From an uncultured bacterium (GTDB lineage: Bacteria > Hydrogenedentota > Hydrogenedentia > Hydrogenedentales > Hydrogenedentaceae), in NCBI GenBank assembly GCA_937124615.1, contig CAKZKR010000063.1:35626-99625 (forward strand): a DNA stretch of 64,000 nt. The letters are read 5' to 3'. The translations under genes and the position numbers were made by a program. Shown here piece after piece: positions 54,186 through 63,978 of the stretch (positions within the stretch are counted from its first letter, which is position 1; every line of letters begins with the position of its first letter). The notes beneath the pieces are model-generated. The model had not been told where the DNA came from and ran no database searches. It saw only the letters and a list, made by a program, of their open reading frames with translations.

Positions 54186-54273
54186 ATTTTCACATCGGGA
54201 TGTTTCTAATTAATGGGAACAATCGTTTATCTCATATTGAGTTGTTTATACTAAATTGCATTAGGATAGTTTA

Positions 54274-55242
54274 ATGTTAATTTCTTGTATTATCGCTTTG
54301 TTGCTTTATTCCGGAGATTTGCCAGATAATCAAGATTCATTTCAGCAGTTGCAGGGTAAGCATGCTACCATCCATTTTTTAGAAACAGAAAAAACAGAAG
54401 CAGAACGAGCACAAAGCATCATCGAATCTGCATGGACCGAATTTTCACAGTACTTTCCCATTGAAAATGAAAGTCCTGTGCAGGTATGGCTTGTCCGTAC
54501 TACGGAAGATTTCTCTAAGATGTCATCAGGGCGTTCCTCTTTCCTTTATGGCGGAATTGCAAGACCCGGCTCGGGAATAATTGTTGTAAAGGCTCCTCGA
54601 TTACGAAAATGGGGTGAAGATTTTGCGGGGACATTACGGCATGAATTGGTTCATGTATTTTTACATCGGGCCGGACTGGATGAACGAATTCCGTTATGGT
54701 TTAATGAAGGGCTTGCAATGTTCCTTGCAAATGAATATTATTGGAGTACAGGACTTCGTATGTCTCATATTGTTATAACGAATCGATTGATTGATTATCG
54801 AAATTTAGACCGGGACCTGATGTTAACTACATCACCTGATACCACGAGCAGTGCTTATGTGCAGTCTCTCTCTATGGTGCAATATCTCTATAAAAAATTA
54901 GGAGACAAGAAATTCTGGGAGATGGTTAGAGAGTGTAAAGACAAGCGTTTTGTTCAATCTTTAAAGGAAATAGGCGGATTGAGCCTGGACGAATTCTGGT
55001 ATGGATATAGAAGGTCTTTATGGATAATTACTCTGATGGGAGCCCTGGCGACCGGTTCCATTTTTATGCCAATAGCAATTCTTGCTATCTTTGTTTTTCT
55101 ATGGATATGGCGAAAGAATCAGCAAAAAATGAAAAAATGGGAAGAAGAGGAAGCGGAAGATGAACTATTGGGAATACGGACTATTCCCTGGGAACATCTT
55201 ACACAAGAGCCCTACGACTGGGAATTAAAAGACGACGAATAA
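54274..55242 (+). CDS. Membrane-bound HExxH metallopeptidase-like protein (gluzincin type)
   Basis: 322 residues. Zinc motif HELVH (H123, E124, H127) with a Glu 18 residues later (E145 in LWFNEGLAMF) forms the HExxH-x17-E pattern of gluzincins such as the peptidase MA-like group. N-terminal hydrophobic segment (~1-15) and a C-terminal membrane helix (~252-276) with a charged tail. Its substrate is unknown; an exported protease anchored by its C-terminal helix is inferred. 88 nt separate it from the lipoprotein gene. Confidence 0.85.
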   Translation: MLISCIIALLLYSGDLPDNQDSFQQLQGKHATIHFLETEKTEAERAQSIIESAWTEFSQYFPIENESPVQVWLVRTTEDFSKMSSGRSSFLYGGIARPGSGIIVVKAPRLRKWGEDFAGTLRHELVHVFLHRAGLDERIPLWFNEGLAMFLANEYYWSTGLRMSHIVITNRLIDYRNLDRDLMLTTSPDTTSSAYVQSLSMVQYLYKKLGDKKFWEMVRECKDKRFVQSLKEIGGLSLDEFWYGYRRSLWIITLMGALATGSIFMPIAILAIFVFLWIWRKNQQKMKKWEEEEAEDELLGIRTIPWEHLTQEPYDWELKDDE

Positions 55243-55287
55243 GTCTGACTTGTCCGACTCGTCTGACCCGTCTAACCTGTCTGAAAG
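55243..55287. repeat. GTCNGACNN 9-nt tandem repeat, five units
   Basis: Five units (GTCTGACTT, GTCCGACTC, GTCTGACCC, GTCTAACCT, GTCTGAAAG) start immediately after the TAA of the peptidase gene. The last two units are degenerate. The array lies between the ends of the convergent peptidase and aldo/keto reductase genes. Confidence 0.85.
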
Positions 55288-55301
55288 CTCCCTTCTCCTT
55301 C

Positions 55302-56297
55302 TCAAAGTTGCAGGGGTTCCATTTCATTAAGGGCTGTGCGGATAGCATGAATATCTTTCTCATCAAGCACTACAGAACCCGCCTTAGCATTCTCTTCTAC
55401 CTGAAACTCATCCCGTGCTCCTACCAGCGCAGTTGTAATTCCCGGCTGATGAAATGTCCATGCAATAAAAAGTTGTCCGAGTGTAATACCATAATTCTCT
55501 GCTATAGGTTTTACCCTATTTAGCATATTCAAAACTCGACGCCGATTTACAGGAGAGAACATAGCCTTATCCCGACGCAGGTCTCCATGAGGAAACTCTC
55601 TGTCTAATGTTACTTTTCCCGTAAGTAATCCCTGGGCAATAGGGCTATAAGCCAGAACAGAGATGTTATTTTCACGACAGAAGGGAAGTATTTCTGTTTC
55701 AATTTCGCGTTCCAGAGCATTATACTTTGGCTGGTTGCTTTGAATCGTTCCTTTTTTAAGACAAGTTTTCATCATCTCTACTGTAAAATTACTGACCCCG
55801 ATATGGCGTATCTTCCCCTCTTTCTGTAAGGAGAGTAAAGCATCCATAGTATCCTCCAACGGTATCGTTTTATCAGGCCAATGGCACTGATACAGGTCAA
55901 TTACATCTACCTTCAAACGACGAAGACTGTTTTCGCATTCTTTTCGAATTGACGATGGACGCAGATTTTTATACACTTTCAGAGGATTCCCATTACGGTC
56001 TACAGTGTCGAAAAAAAACTCTCCCTCTTCCGTATCCCACCGCAATCCACATTTTGTCGCAACAATTACCTTATCCCTTCTCCCTCGAATGGCTTCCCCT
56101 ACAATGCTTTCGCTATGCCCAAAACCATAAACAGGAGCCGTATCTATACAGCTTACGCCCAAATCTATTCCTTGCTGGATAGCACGCTTTGCTTCTTCGT
56201 CATCCGTGCCACCCCACAACCATCCGCCGATTGCCCACGCCCCAAAGGATACAACAGGTAGTTTAATATCCGTAGTTCCAAGAGTTCTGTATTGCAT
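55302..56297 (-). CDS. Aldo/keto reductase
   Basis: 331 residues, NADPH-dependent (beta/alpha)8 oxidoreductase. Catalytic tetrad segments are DTAPVYGFGHSE (Asp, Tyr), VIVATKCGL (Lys) and YQCHWPD (His). The opening YRTLGTTDIKLPVVSFGAWAIGG is typical. Closest to the general AKR group with sugar or aldehyde substrates; the actual substrate is unknown. Convergent with the peptidase gene, with the repeat array between. Confidence 0.92.
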   Translation of the reverse strand: MQYRTLGTTDIKLPVVSFGAWAIGGWLWGGTDDEEAKRAIQQGIDLGVSCIDTAPVYGFGHSESIVGEAIRGRRDKVIVATKCGLRWDTEEGEFFFDTVDRNGNPLKVYKNLRPSSIRKECENSLRRLKVDVIDLYQCHWPDKTIPLEDTMDALLSLQKEGKIRHIGVSNFTVEMMKTCLKKGTIQSNQPKYNALEREIETEILPFCRENNISVLAYSPIAQGLLTGKVTLDREFPHGDLRRDKAMFSPVNRRRVLNMLNRVKPIAENYGITLGQLFIAWTFHQPGITTALVGARDEFQVEENAKAGSVVLDEKDIHAIRTALNEMEPLQL

Positions 56298-56444
56298 AAG
56301 TATATTCCTTCCATAGGTTCATTTTTATTATTTTAACGAATTCGATAAAAGATTATAAAACGATTTTGTAAAAGAAGAGATAAAATAAGTATGCTATTAT
56401 GAAACTCTTTTACCGATGGATATGTCATAAAGGAGGACATAAAA

Positions 56445-56849
56445 GTGCGAGAAGTTCTTATGAGTTTGCCCTTGCTTTTCGTAGTTATAACCGCATTTTA
56501 CCTGGCTTTACGAGCCATTGGTCGAGTTTGGATTAACTATCGCGTCCGAATAGCACTTCTGGAACGACTTGAAAATTCCCCGGAACTTTTAGATGAAGTT
56601 CCTCAAATACGGGAATTGTTCGAAGACGAGAACAAAGAGATTACAGAAAGATACCCTATCGATTTTGTTTTTACAGGGGTATTCCTAGTAGTTTTAGGCC
56701 TGATTTGTGTAATCTTTGACTTTCTATTAGGAACAGGTCAAGTCGCAGTCGGTGCCTATTGGGGAGGAGTTATTTGCTCGGGCTTGGGCTTCATAATTAC
56801 TTTATTGGGTTTATTCCTTCGTTTCCTTTCCTCCCCTCTAAATATATAA
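56445..56849 (+). CDS. Small membrane protein of unknown function
   Basis: 134 residues, GTG start with AGGAGG upstream. Three hydrophobic segments (about 5-25, 73-95 and 100-125) surround a cytoplasmic charged region (LLERLENSPELLDEVPQIRELFEDENKE). No family recognised. It lies on the same strand just before a phosphodiesterase gene, with 148 nt between. Confidence 0.65.
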   Translation: MREVLMSLPLLFVVITAFYLALRAIGRVWINYRVRIALLERLENSPELLDEVPQIRELFEDENKEITERYPIDFVFTGVFLVVLGLICVIFDFLLGTGQVAVGAYWGGVICSGLGFIITLLGLFLRFLSSPLNI

Positions 56850-56997
56850 AATTCATTTTAAATAAAACCCTGCAATTGTGTATATTAGATTAAGGACAAT
56901 ATTTAGAAAGAGGGGAAATGAAACCCTTTTCTTATTTTGTGTAGAATTCTTTCTATGTTGTGATGAAAAACAGGTATTTTTTTGGAAAGGAGGTTTT

Positions 56998-57942
56998 ATG
57001 TGTGAAATGAGATATTGGATATTCCTTACGCCAATGTTATGTTTCGGATGTGCTACTGGTTTTGTGCCGGGAGCCCCTGAGGGGAGTATTGATGTTATAG
57101 CCCATAGAGGGGCTAGTGCTTACGCTCCTGAAAATACTATGGTCTCATTTAGAAAAGCAATGGAATTAAAAGCGGACTGGTTTGAGTTAGATGTTCATCT
57201 GACTGCGGATAATAAATTGGCAATCATCCATGATGACGAATTAAAGAGAGTAACCGGAGCAGAAGGCAAGGTAACCCAAAAGAAATGGGATGAAATTAAA
57301 AATTTAGATGCCGGTTCTTGGTTCTCTTCTGAATATAAAGGGGAAAGGATACCTCTTTTAGAAGATACTTTAAAACTGGCTAAAAATAAAATTGGTGTGT
57401 ATATTGAACTAAAAAGTAGTGATAATGACCACCCTATTATTCCGCTTATTATTATGAATATTGCAGGCAAAGATAAAATGACGCCTGAGTTAAAGAAAAA
57501 ACTGGATGATGTGATCTATGGAAGCAAATCACGGAATATTACATTAGCCCAAGAAACGATCAACGCAGTTCGTAAAATGAAAATAGAGAAACAAGTCGTA
57601 ATACAGACATTTTCACCCGTGATTTGTTATGTCCTGATTAACGAAGCCCCTGACCTACGGACAGAGTTCCTCGGTGAAGAGTCAGAAGAACACCCCGAAT
57701 GGTGGAATTACTATGTTCTATTTGGTAAATTGTTGAATGTTGCGGGAATGAATGTGAATAGAAAACACCTCACAAAAGAACGGATTGACCAATTCCACGC
57801 AGACGGGAAAACGGTAGCGGTATGGACCGTAGATGATGAAGAAGAGATGAAAAAGTTCGCCAATTGGGGTGTGGATAGTATTATTACCAATAAACCCGAT
57901 GTGGCCCTTAACATCCTGCGAGAAATAGGTAAAAGAAAGTGA
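56998..57942 (+). CDS. Glycerophosphodiester phosphodiesterase, probable lipoprotein
   Basis: Hydrolyses glycerophosphodiesters to glycerol-3-phosphate and an alcohol. Start chosen at 56998 since AAAGGAGG lies directly upstream; it gives a signal peptide ending LCFGC, a lipobox-like site; 314 residues. Motifs: HRGASAYAPENT, FELDVHLTADN, IHDDELKRVTG and, near the end, VWTVDDEEEMKKFANWGVDSIITN. It precedes an OPA-family transporter by ~120 nt, fitting scavenging of glycerol phosphate from lipids. Confidence 0.92.
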   Translation: MCEMRYWIFLTPMLCFGCATGFVPGAPEGSIDVIAHRGASAYAPENTMVSFRKAMELKADWFELDVHLTADNKLAIIHDDELKRVTGAEGKVTQKKWDEIKNLDAGSWFSSEYKGERIPLLEDTLKLAKNKIGVYIELKSSDNDHPIIPLIIMNIAGKDKMTPELKKKLDDVIYGSKSRNITLAQETINAVRKMKIEKQVVIQTFSPVICYVLINEAPDLRTEFLGEESEEHPEWWNYYVLFGKLLNVAGMNVNRKHLTKERIDQFHADGKTVAVWTVDDEEEMKKFANWGVDSIITNKPDVALNILREIGKRK

Positions 57943-58058
57943 TATTTATTTAGAGTGACTATAATTCGTTTCTCATTCGTTGGTAATTAAATAAAAACAA
58001 ACCATACCAATACTTTAATTTAAAAATTTAAAAAAACAAGACCATAAGGAGACTTTGT

Positions 58059-59378
58059 GTGGCTATCGAATTAAAACCTCTGGGTTCAGAATATCGGGTC
58101 TGGCGTTGGAAAATTCTTACCTCTACCTACATCGGATACATCGGCTATTACATGACCCGAAAAATTTTTACAATATGTAAAACTACGATTGCAACCGATT
58201 TGGGTTGGGATTTGGGAGATACCGCTTATATTTGGGCTTCTTTCCTGATTGCGTATATGCTCGGGCAATTTCTGAATAGTTTCATTGGCAGGAAGTGGGG
58301 GCCCCGAGTAATTCTGCTCGTTGGATTAGGCATTTCTATTGTATGCAATACCATTTTTGGTTTTTCCAATTCGTTTGCAAACTTTATTTTATTCATGTTC
58401 ATAAATGGACTGGCTCAAGCAACGGGCTGGCCTGGATGTATCGGAGGTGTTTCGCGGTGGCTCCGCAGTCATGAACGCGGAACCATTATGGGTATATGGA
58501 CGACCAACCACATCGTCGGAAATATAGTATATAAATCTATCGGCGGTTATTTTTTAGCATCATTGGGGTGGCGATGGTCCTTTTTCGGTATGACGGTTTT
58601 AACCCTATTTGTATGGGCTTTGATTCTGTTATGGCAAAGAGACCGTCCGGAAGATGTCGGATTAGCACCCATTATAGATAAAGAAGAGGACTATGGACAG
58701 GCAATTAAAGCATCGCAGGAAGACCATATACCTTTATCAGAATATCTCCGTGTTGCTTTCAATCCATTAATATTTATTATGGGAATAGCATACTTCTCTG
58801 TAAAATTCTTACGATATGCTCTCGACTCATGGCTTCCTTCTTTCCTGAATATTCAAGGACTACCTGTGGACCAAGCAAGTTATTATTCTATGATTTTTGA
58901 TATTACAGGAGTTGTAGGCACCATTTTCGCCGGCTATATCCTTGACCGGTGGTTCCGGGGGAACTGGGCGGGTGTTTGTTTCATGTGTGCGGTGGGAACA
59001 GTGATAGGTTATATAGCAGTGATGTATGCAGGTGCGAATCCGATTCTAATCGCTTTCTGTTTTGGAATTGTGGGTTTTATGCTTTACGGTCCGGATAGTT
59101 TGCTAACGGGTGCAGCCGCGGTCGCCGTTGCGGGTGAAGCCAATGCGGTCGCTATTACGGGAATTGTCAATGGTATTGGGAGTGTTGGTCCTGTTGTCCA
59201 GGAACTTGTGATTGGTAAGTTCATGAAAACGACCGATTTGCAAGCAGGAATTGATAGAACAAATCTATTGGGACTCATTATGAGCGTAGCGTTAGCAATA
59301 TCCACAGCCTTTTTAACATGGTATTTATATCGTGTTCACTTAAAAAACAATAAACCGTCAGAAAAAACAAAAATATAA
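58059..59378 (+). CDS. OPA-family organophosphate:phosphate antiporter-like transporter (GlpT/UhpT type)
   Basis: 439 residues, about twelve membrane segments, GTG start with AAGGAG upstream. The family signature region YYMTRKIFTICK, then LNSFIGRKWGPR and NGLAQATGWPGCIGGVSRWLRSHERGTIMGIW are close to GlpT/UhpT. Glycerol-3-phosphate is a likely substrate because the upstream gene makes it, but a hexose phosphate is also possible. Confidence 0.85.
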   Translation: MAIELKPLGSEYRVWRWKILTSTYIGYIGYYMTRKIFTICKTTIATDLGWDLGDTAYIWASFLIAYMLGQFLNSFIGRKWGPRVILLVGLGISIVCNTIFGFSNSFANFILFMFINGLAQATGWPGCIGGVSRWLRSHERGTIMGIWTTNHIVGNIVYKSIGGYFLASLGWRWSFFGMTVLTLFVWALILLWQRDRPEDVGLAPIIDKEEDYGQAIKASQEDHIPLSEYLRVAFNPLIFIMGIAYFSVKFLRYALDSWLPSFLNIQGLPVDQASYYSMIFDITGVVGTIFAGYILDRWFRGNWAGVCFMCAVGTVIGYIAVMYAGANPILIAFCFGIVGFMLYGPDSLLTGAAAVAVAGEANAVAITGIVNGIGSVGPVVQELVIGKFMKTTDLQAGIDRTNLLGLIMSVALAISTAFLTWYLYRVHLKNNKPSEKTKI

Positions 59379-59412
59379 CAGTCAAGATTCGTATATAAGT
59401 CCTATTCCTAAC

Positions 59413-60435
59413 ATGTTTGCATCCATTCTTGTTTATGCCCCCAATTGGATAGGTGATGCAGTAATGGCAACACCTGTCTTTCGTTCCATAAAAAGAAAAT
59501 ATCCGCAGACTACACTGGATGTAATAGCCAGAAAACCAATTTACGAACTTCTCCAGGGATTAAAATACATAGATGAATTTATTCCACTACCTGATAAGCC
59601 CCTTCAACAGGGGATATGCGCATTAAAACTAAGACCAAAACATTACTCTGCCTCTATTATACTTCCTCATTCTTTTCGCTCCGCATTGTTATCCTTTCTT
59701 TCAGGAGCAGAGATTCGTATAGGTTATGATTGCAATTCCCGCAAGATGTTCTTAACCCACGCCGTGCCATTCCCAAAAGATGAAAATGGGAATCGGAAAA
59801 TACAATACATGACTTACGAGTATTTAAAGCTATGTGAACTAATAAATGTATCGTCTGATAATTTAGGTTTGGAATTGGCAAGCTCTGAAGAGGAAGACGG
59901 GAGATGGAAACAGCAATTGCGGGAGCAAGAGATAACAGGTCCTCTTTTGGGTATTTCTCCGGGGGCCTCGTTTGGTCCGAGCAAACGCTGGGATACAGAC
60001 CGATTTGCCCAAGTTGCAACGGAATTGCATCAAAAATTTGGAGCGGTTCCTATTCTAATTACAGGTCCAGATGAGCAGGATATACGAGAACAATTCATGA
60101 AACAATGCTCAACGAAGGTTATTGACCCCTTCGTCCATTCGCATAGTCTATCCCGATTAAAGACGGTAATAAAAAATCTGGACCTTTTAATCTGTAATGA
60201 TAGTGGACCTCGCCATATCGCAGTTGCATTTGGTATTCCTGTAATTTGTGTTATGGGACCCACAAAACCTGAATACACAGAAAGCCCATGGGAGCGAGGA
60301 GCCATTATTCGTGTTCCTGTGGAATGTGGCCCATGTCAGTTGCCTGAATGCCCTACAGACCATCGTTGTATGAAATTAATCACCTCACAAATGATTTTGG
60401 AACAAACCGAAAAATATCTCCGGAGTGATGAATAG
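59413..60435 (+). CDS. waaF: Lipopolysaccharide heptosyltransferase II (GT9)
   Basis: GT-B fold enzyme that adds the second heptose to LPS inner core. 340 residues with PNWIGDAVMATPVFRSIK near the start, ISPGASFGPSKRW in the middle, CNDSGPRHIAVAFGIPVICVMGPT near the end, and a cysteine-rich C-terminal segment (CGPCQLPECPTDHRCM). These are RfaF/WaaF features. The gene stands apart from other LPS genes, 34 nt after the transporter gene. It implies an outer membrane with heptose-containing core. Confidence 0.9.
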   Translation: MFASILVYAPNWIGDAVMATPVFRSIKRKYPQTTLDVIARKPIYELLQGLKYIDEFIPLPDKPLQQGICALKLRPKHYSASIILPHSFRSALLSFLSGAEIRIGYDCNSRKMFLTHAVPFPKDENGNRKIQYMTYEYLKLCELINVSSDNLGLELASSEEEDGRWKQQLREQEITGPLLGISPGASFGPSKRWDTDRFAQVATELHQKFGAVPILITGPDEQDIREQFMKQCSTKVIDPFVHSHSLSRLKTVIKNLDLLICNDSGPRHIAVAFGIPVICVMGPTKPEYTESPWERGAIIRVPVECGPCQLPECPTDHRCMKLITSQMILEQTEKYLRSDE

Positions 60436-60468
60436 ATATATCGATGTCTATTCAAAAAAAATAAAAAC

Positions 60469-60497
60469 TTGCTCTTTTGTGTTGTTTATGGTAAATT
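60469..60497 (+). promoter_or_regulatory. Promoter-like sequence before the PilZ gene
   Basis: TTGCTC (60469-60474) and TAAATT (60492-60497) are 17 bp apart, about 40 nt upstream of the GTG at 60535. Confidence 0.45.
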
Positions 60498-60534
60498 AAT
60501 TTAACAGAAATATTTTTGATGAAAAGGGTTCGAT

Positions 60535-61032
60535 GTGCAAGAACGAAGAAAATTCATACGCAGACAGGCAGACAGAGATTTATTGCAACGCTACCAGACC
60601 TTAATTGATAGGGTTCATCAATTAGAAAGTATGGCTGATGCAGAGGAAAGGCGGGAACTTCGCCACAAACGGCGGAGGAACATACGCCATTTATGCCATG
60701 TGCGAATTGGTTTGCCGATTGGCTTCCGTTCCGATAGAGATGATATGTGGACGGTGGAACAATTACCCATTAAGGGACGATTGCTTGATTTGAGTGCAGA
60801 AGGTTGTGCGGTGTTTACTCATCAAAATTTTGATATAGGGCAAAATATAAACCTAAATATTGAGGTCAGCGGAGGGAGGCATATAAAAGCGACCGGCTTA
60901 GTCCGCTGGACAAAACAACTTCCCGATAAGGGGGGGTATGCTTCCGGTGTCCAGTTTCAGAAAATATCAGCAAACGATATAAATGTTTTAAATCACTTTT
61001 TGGATGAATTAGATAGAACAATAGGTTTATAG
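60535..61032 (+). CDS. PilZ domain c-di-GMP binding protein
   Basis: 165 residues from GTG. The PilZ-type pattern RxxxR (within KRRRNIRHLC, 46-54) and DxSxxG (D85, S87, G90 in LLDLSAEG) is present, with a following beta-barrel (INLNIEVSGGRHIKATGLVRWT ... GVQF). An N-terminal charged helix of ~45 residues precedes it. Probable c-di-GMP effector, perhaps connected to the motility suggested by the flagellar genes elsewhere. Confidence 0.88.
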   Translation: MQERRKFIRRQADRDLLQRYQTLIDRVHQLESMADAEERRELRHKRRRNIRHLCHVRIGLPIGFRSDRDDMWTVEQLPIKGRLLDLSAEGCAVFTHQNFDIGQNINLNIEVSGGRHIKATGLVRWTKQLPDKGGYASGVQFQKISANDINVLNHFLDELDRTIGL

Positions 61033-61043
61033 GGATTAATATT

Positions 61044-61319
61044 ATGCGGACAGTGTATGTTGTTACAATGTGGTCCGGTGGAAGACCTGCTAAAAAATGG
61101 AAATCTTTTGAATATCCAAATCTATTACCTCAAGGTACGGGTGTAGAGTTTGTTTGTTGTGAAACAAAACTCAAAGTTCAGGTCATTGGTAGTGTGTCGA
61201 TTGAGGAATATGAATCCGGTAAAGAAGACCTTGAGATGGGTCTTTACCGTGAACTTAACAACGAAAAATCAAGCGGTAAAGAGTCTCATCCCCCTACCAA
61301 TATTGAACGCATTTTCTAA
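61044..61319 (+). CDS. Hypothetical protein following the PilZ gene
   Basis: 91 residues, starting 11 nt after the PilZ stop, so likely co-transcribed. TYVVTMWSGGRPAKKW-like start and a beta-rich middle (TGVEFVCCETKLKVQVIGSVSIEE); no domain recognised. The C-terminal ~25 residues are polar and probably disordered. Confidence 0.6.
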   Translation: MRTVYVVTMWSGGRPAKKWKSFEYPNLLPQGTGVEFVCCETKLKVQVIGSVSIEEYESGKEDLEMGLYRELNNEKSSGKESHPPTNIERIF

Positions 61320-61376
61320 TAAACTGCAAGGAAAAACATATTTTTCAACCATAAATAAACAAAGGAGTTTAGTCCT

Positions 61377-63392
61377 ATGAGGTATTTTGTCTTCCCCTTA
61401 TTTCTTCTTCTGACTCATTCCCTTTTCGCACAAATTCCGAACTGGCATGAGGACAGTTTCTTTGGTATCCATTTTGACCTACATCCAAATGCTAACGACA
61501 CAGAATTGGGGAAAGAGGTTGATGCAGAACAAATACGCCAATTCCTACTCAAAGTGAAGCCTGATTTTGTACAGTATGATTGCAAAGGACACCCCGGATA
61601 TACCGGTTACCCGACTAAAATTGGTTCTCCATCACCGGGAATTGTAAATGACGCGCTTCGTGTGTGGAGAGATGTAACAAAAGAAATGAACATTCCCTTA
61701 TCCATTCACTATTCCGGTGTTTGGGATACGCGGGCTATTGAGTTAAACCCGGATTGGGGAAGAAAAAAACAGGATGGCTCATTAGATAAAGATAATACCT
61801 GTAGAACCAGTGAGTATGATACGAAACTAATGATTCCTCAACTGTTAGAAGTGGTCCAGGAATATGACATCGATGGTATGTGGATTGATGGCGAGAACTG
61901 GGCAAGTTATCCTTGCTGGTGTGACCGCTGTAAACAAAAATTCACCGAATCAACAGGAATTAAAGAAATTCCGATGAAAAAAGACGACCCCCATTGGGAA
62001 GAATGGACGGCCTTTCATAGAGATTTATTCACAAAACATGTTCAGCAAGTTATGGAAGCCGTTCATAAGGTTAAACCTTCATGTATGGTGTGTAGCAACT
62101 GGCTTTATACAATGAGACAACCCGAACCCATTACCGTAAATGTAGACTATCTCAGTGGAGATTTCACACCCTCCTTTGGAGCCCAGGAAGCATGTTTTGA
62201 AGCCCGTTTCCTGGCTTCACGAGGGAAACCGTGGGATTTAATGGCATGGAGTTTTATCCATTCATCCAGCATCGGAAAAGTAATGAAAACCGTTCCTCAT
62301 TTGTGCCAGGAACTCTCTGAAGTACTGGCTCAGGGTGGTTCTGTTTTTATTTATGATAATCCAAAGCGTTCAGGGAGGCTGGTGGATTGGCACACAGACC
62401 TTTTAGCGAAGGCAGGTGACTTTTGTCGCGAACGAAAAGAATGGTGTTTCAAAACAAAAACACTTCCTCAAATCGCTGTTTTGCACAGTGAAACAACATT
62501 TTATAAAGAAAATGAACCGTTATATCACAAATATGGGGCTGTTTTACAACCTGTAGAAGGGGCGGTAACTCTGCTTTTGGAATTGGGATATTCTGTCGAT
62601 ATTTTGAATGAGGACACATTAACAAAAGTCATATCACAATATCCTGTGGTTGTTATACCGGAGCGTTCTTCACTGCCGGATTCAGTAATGAGTGTTATCA
62701 AAGAATATGTACAAAATGGAGGGAAATTGATACTTTCAGGGACCTTCCTTGCAGAGAAATATGGTGAATGGTTAGGTGTTGAACCAGTCGAAGGGAATAT
62801 AAAAGGTTGGCTTCCTGTTCCGGGAGGAAGTACGGTCCCTACTGCTGGCGAATACAAAAAAATTCGCTCTATCAATGCAAGAGGGATTTTTTCCATTCTG
62901 GAAAATCAGGAACAGGGGAGAGATGAAACAGAATTTCCACCCGCCACCCTGACAATAAATGGGAAAGGGACTGTTCTTGCAATACACGGTCCTTTCTTTA
63001 GATATTACCGTACCCATCCTGTCCCTGCATATCGTCAGATAATCGACTTCTGGATGGATGAATTAGGTACGGAAAATTTAATCCAGCATGAAGGACCCTG
63101 GTATATAGAGTTATCAACAAGACAACGGGAGAATCAATTGCTACTCAATTTAGTCAATCGTGGTGTTGAAGGCTATCTAAGCCCTGAACGGCATATGGTC
63201 GAAAATGTTCCTGTGGTTCAGGGAATTATTGTTCGTATCCCAAAAGTTTGTTTACCCTCCGGGAAAAAGCCAATCAGGGCTTATGTTGCTCCTGCTCAAA
63301 TACCGCTGAATATTATAGAAGAACAGAATCAATACATAATAGTTGTTCCACAAGTGCATATTTATGATATCGGAGTGATAGAGTTACAATAA
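61377..63392 (+). CDS. Secreted glycoside hydrolase (GHL6-like) with beta-galactosidase trimerisation-type domain
   Basis: 671 residues, signal peptide (~1-19). N-terminal (beta/alpha)8 barrel region (~20-370) with [25 protein letters not shown] and [12 protein letters not shown] followed by a CWCDRC cysteine cluster, typical of the hypothetical glycosyl hydrolase 6 group and related to alpha-L-fucosidase-like families. C-terminal part (~380-600) resembles the GATase-like trimerisation domain of beta-galactosidases ([31 protein letters not shown]). Substrate unknown. AAAGGAG precedes the ATG. Confidence 0.75.
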   Translation: MRYFVFPLFLLLTHSLFAQIPNWHEDSFFGIHFDLHPNANDTELGKEVDAEQIRQFLLKVKPDFVQYDCKGHPGYTGYPTKIGSPSPGIVNDALRVWRDVTKEMNIPLSIHYSGVWDTRAIELNPDWGRKKQDGSLDKDNTCRTSEYDTKLMIPQLLEVVQEYDIDGMWIDGENWASYPCWCDRCKQKFTESTGIKEIPMKKDDPHWEEWTAFHRDLFTKHVQQVMEAVHKVKPSCMVCSNWLYTMRQPEPITVNVDYLSGDFTPSFGAQEACFEARFLASRGKPWDLMAWSFIHSSSIGKVMKTVPHLCQELSEVLAQGGSVFIYDNPKRSGRLVDWHTDLLAKAGDFCRERKEWCFKTKTLPQIAVLHSETTFYKENEPLYHKYGAVLQPVEGAVTLLLELGYSVDILNEDTLTKVISQYPVVVIPERSSLPDSVMSVIKEYVQNGGKLILSGTFLAEKYGEWLGVEPVEGNIKGWLPVPGGSTVPTAGEYKKIRSINARGIFSILENQEQGRDETEFPPATLTINGKGTVLAIHGPFFRYYRTHPVPAYRQIIDFWMDELGTENLIQHEGPWYIELSTRQRENQLLLNLVNRGVEGYLSPERHMVENVPVVQGIIVRIPKVCLPSGKKPIRAYVAPAQIPLNIIEEQNQYIIVVPQVHIYDIGVIELQ

Positions 63393-63432
63393 TATCACGG
63401 TTATTTCAGTCCTAATAGAAAGGAGGAGTCCT

Positions 63433-63978
63433 ATGCCGGAACTAAAAGTTAAAAATAGCATGATACAGGTTGTTCAAGGGGATATTACAAAAGAAAATAC
63501 AGATGCGATTGTTAATGCAGCCAACAAAACCCTATTAGGTGGTGGCGGTGTTGATGGGGCAATCCATCGGGCGGGTGGTCCGGCTATTTTGGAAGAATGC
63601 AGGAAATTAGGAGGTTGTGATACGGGCGATGCAAAGATAACCACAGGAGGGAGACTGCCTGCCAAATATGTGATACATACGGTAGGCCCTGTATATCGCG
63701 ATGGGAAACATGGCGAGCCGGAACTTTTAAAAAGTTGCCATGTCCGCTCACTGGAAGTAGCTGTTGCAAACGGAGTAAGAACTATTGCCTTCCCTGCGAT
63801 TAGTTGTGGTGTGTATGGGTATCCAATAGAAGAAGCAAGTAAAATAGCAATCAACACAGTAAAGGAATTCCTAGAAACATATCCCAATTGCGGAATTACC
63901 CTTGTCCGATTTGTGATGTTTGGGAGCGATACCTTCATTCCATTCCGTTCTGCACTTCGAGATTTAGGTGGAATATAG
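63433..63978 (+). CDS. ymdB: Macrodomain protein, O-acetyl-ADP-ribose deacetylase-like
   Basis: 181 residues of the MacroD/YmdB group, which removes ADP-ribose or acetyl from ADP-ribose. [25 protein letters not shown] and [22 protein letters not shown] are diagnostic, together with [13 protein letters not shown]. Strong ribosome site (AAAGGAGGAG) before the ATG, and a 41 nt gap from the hydrolase gene. Only 22 nt remain to the window end. Confidence 0.95.
   Translation: MPELKVKNSMIQVVQGDITKENTDAIVNAANKTLLGGGGVDGAIHRAGGPAILEECRKLGGCDTGDAKITTGGRLPAKYVIHTVGPVYRDGKHGEPELLKSCHVRSLEVAVANGVRTIAFPAISCGVYGYPIEEASKIAINTVKEFLETYPNCGITLVRFVMFGSDTFIPFRSALRDLGGI

Noticed and set aside
63474..63938. 154-codon frame opposite the macrodomain gene
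   Set aside because: It is antisense to a clear macrodomain gene and has no recognisable features.
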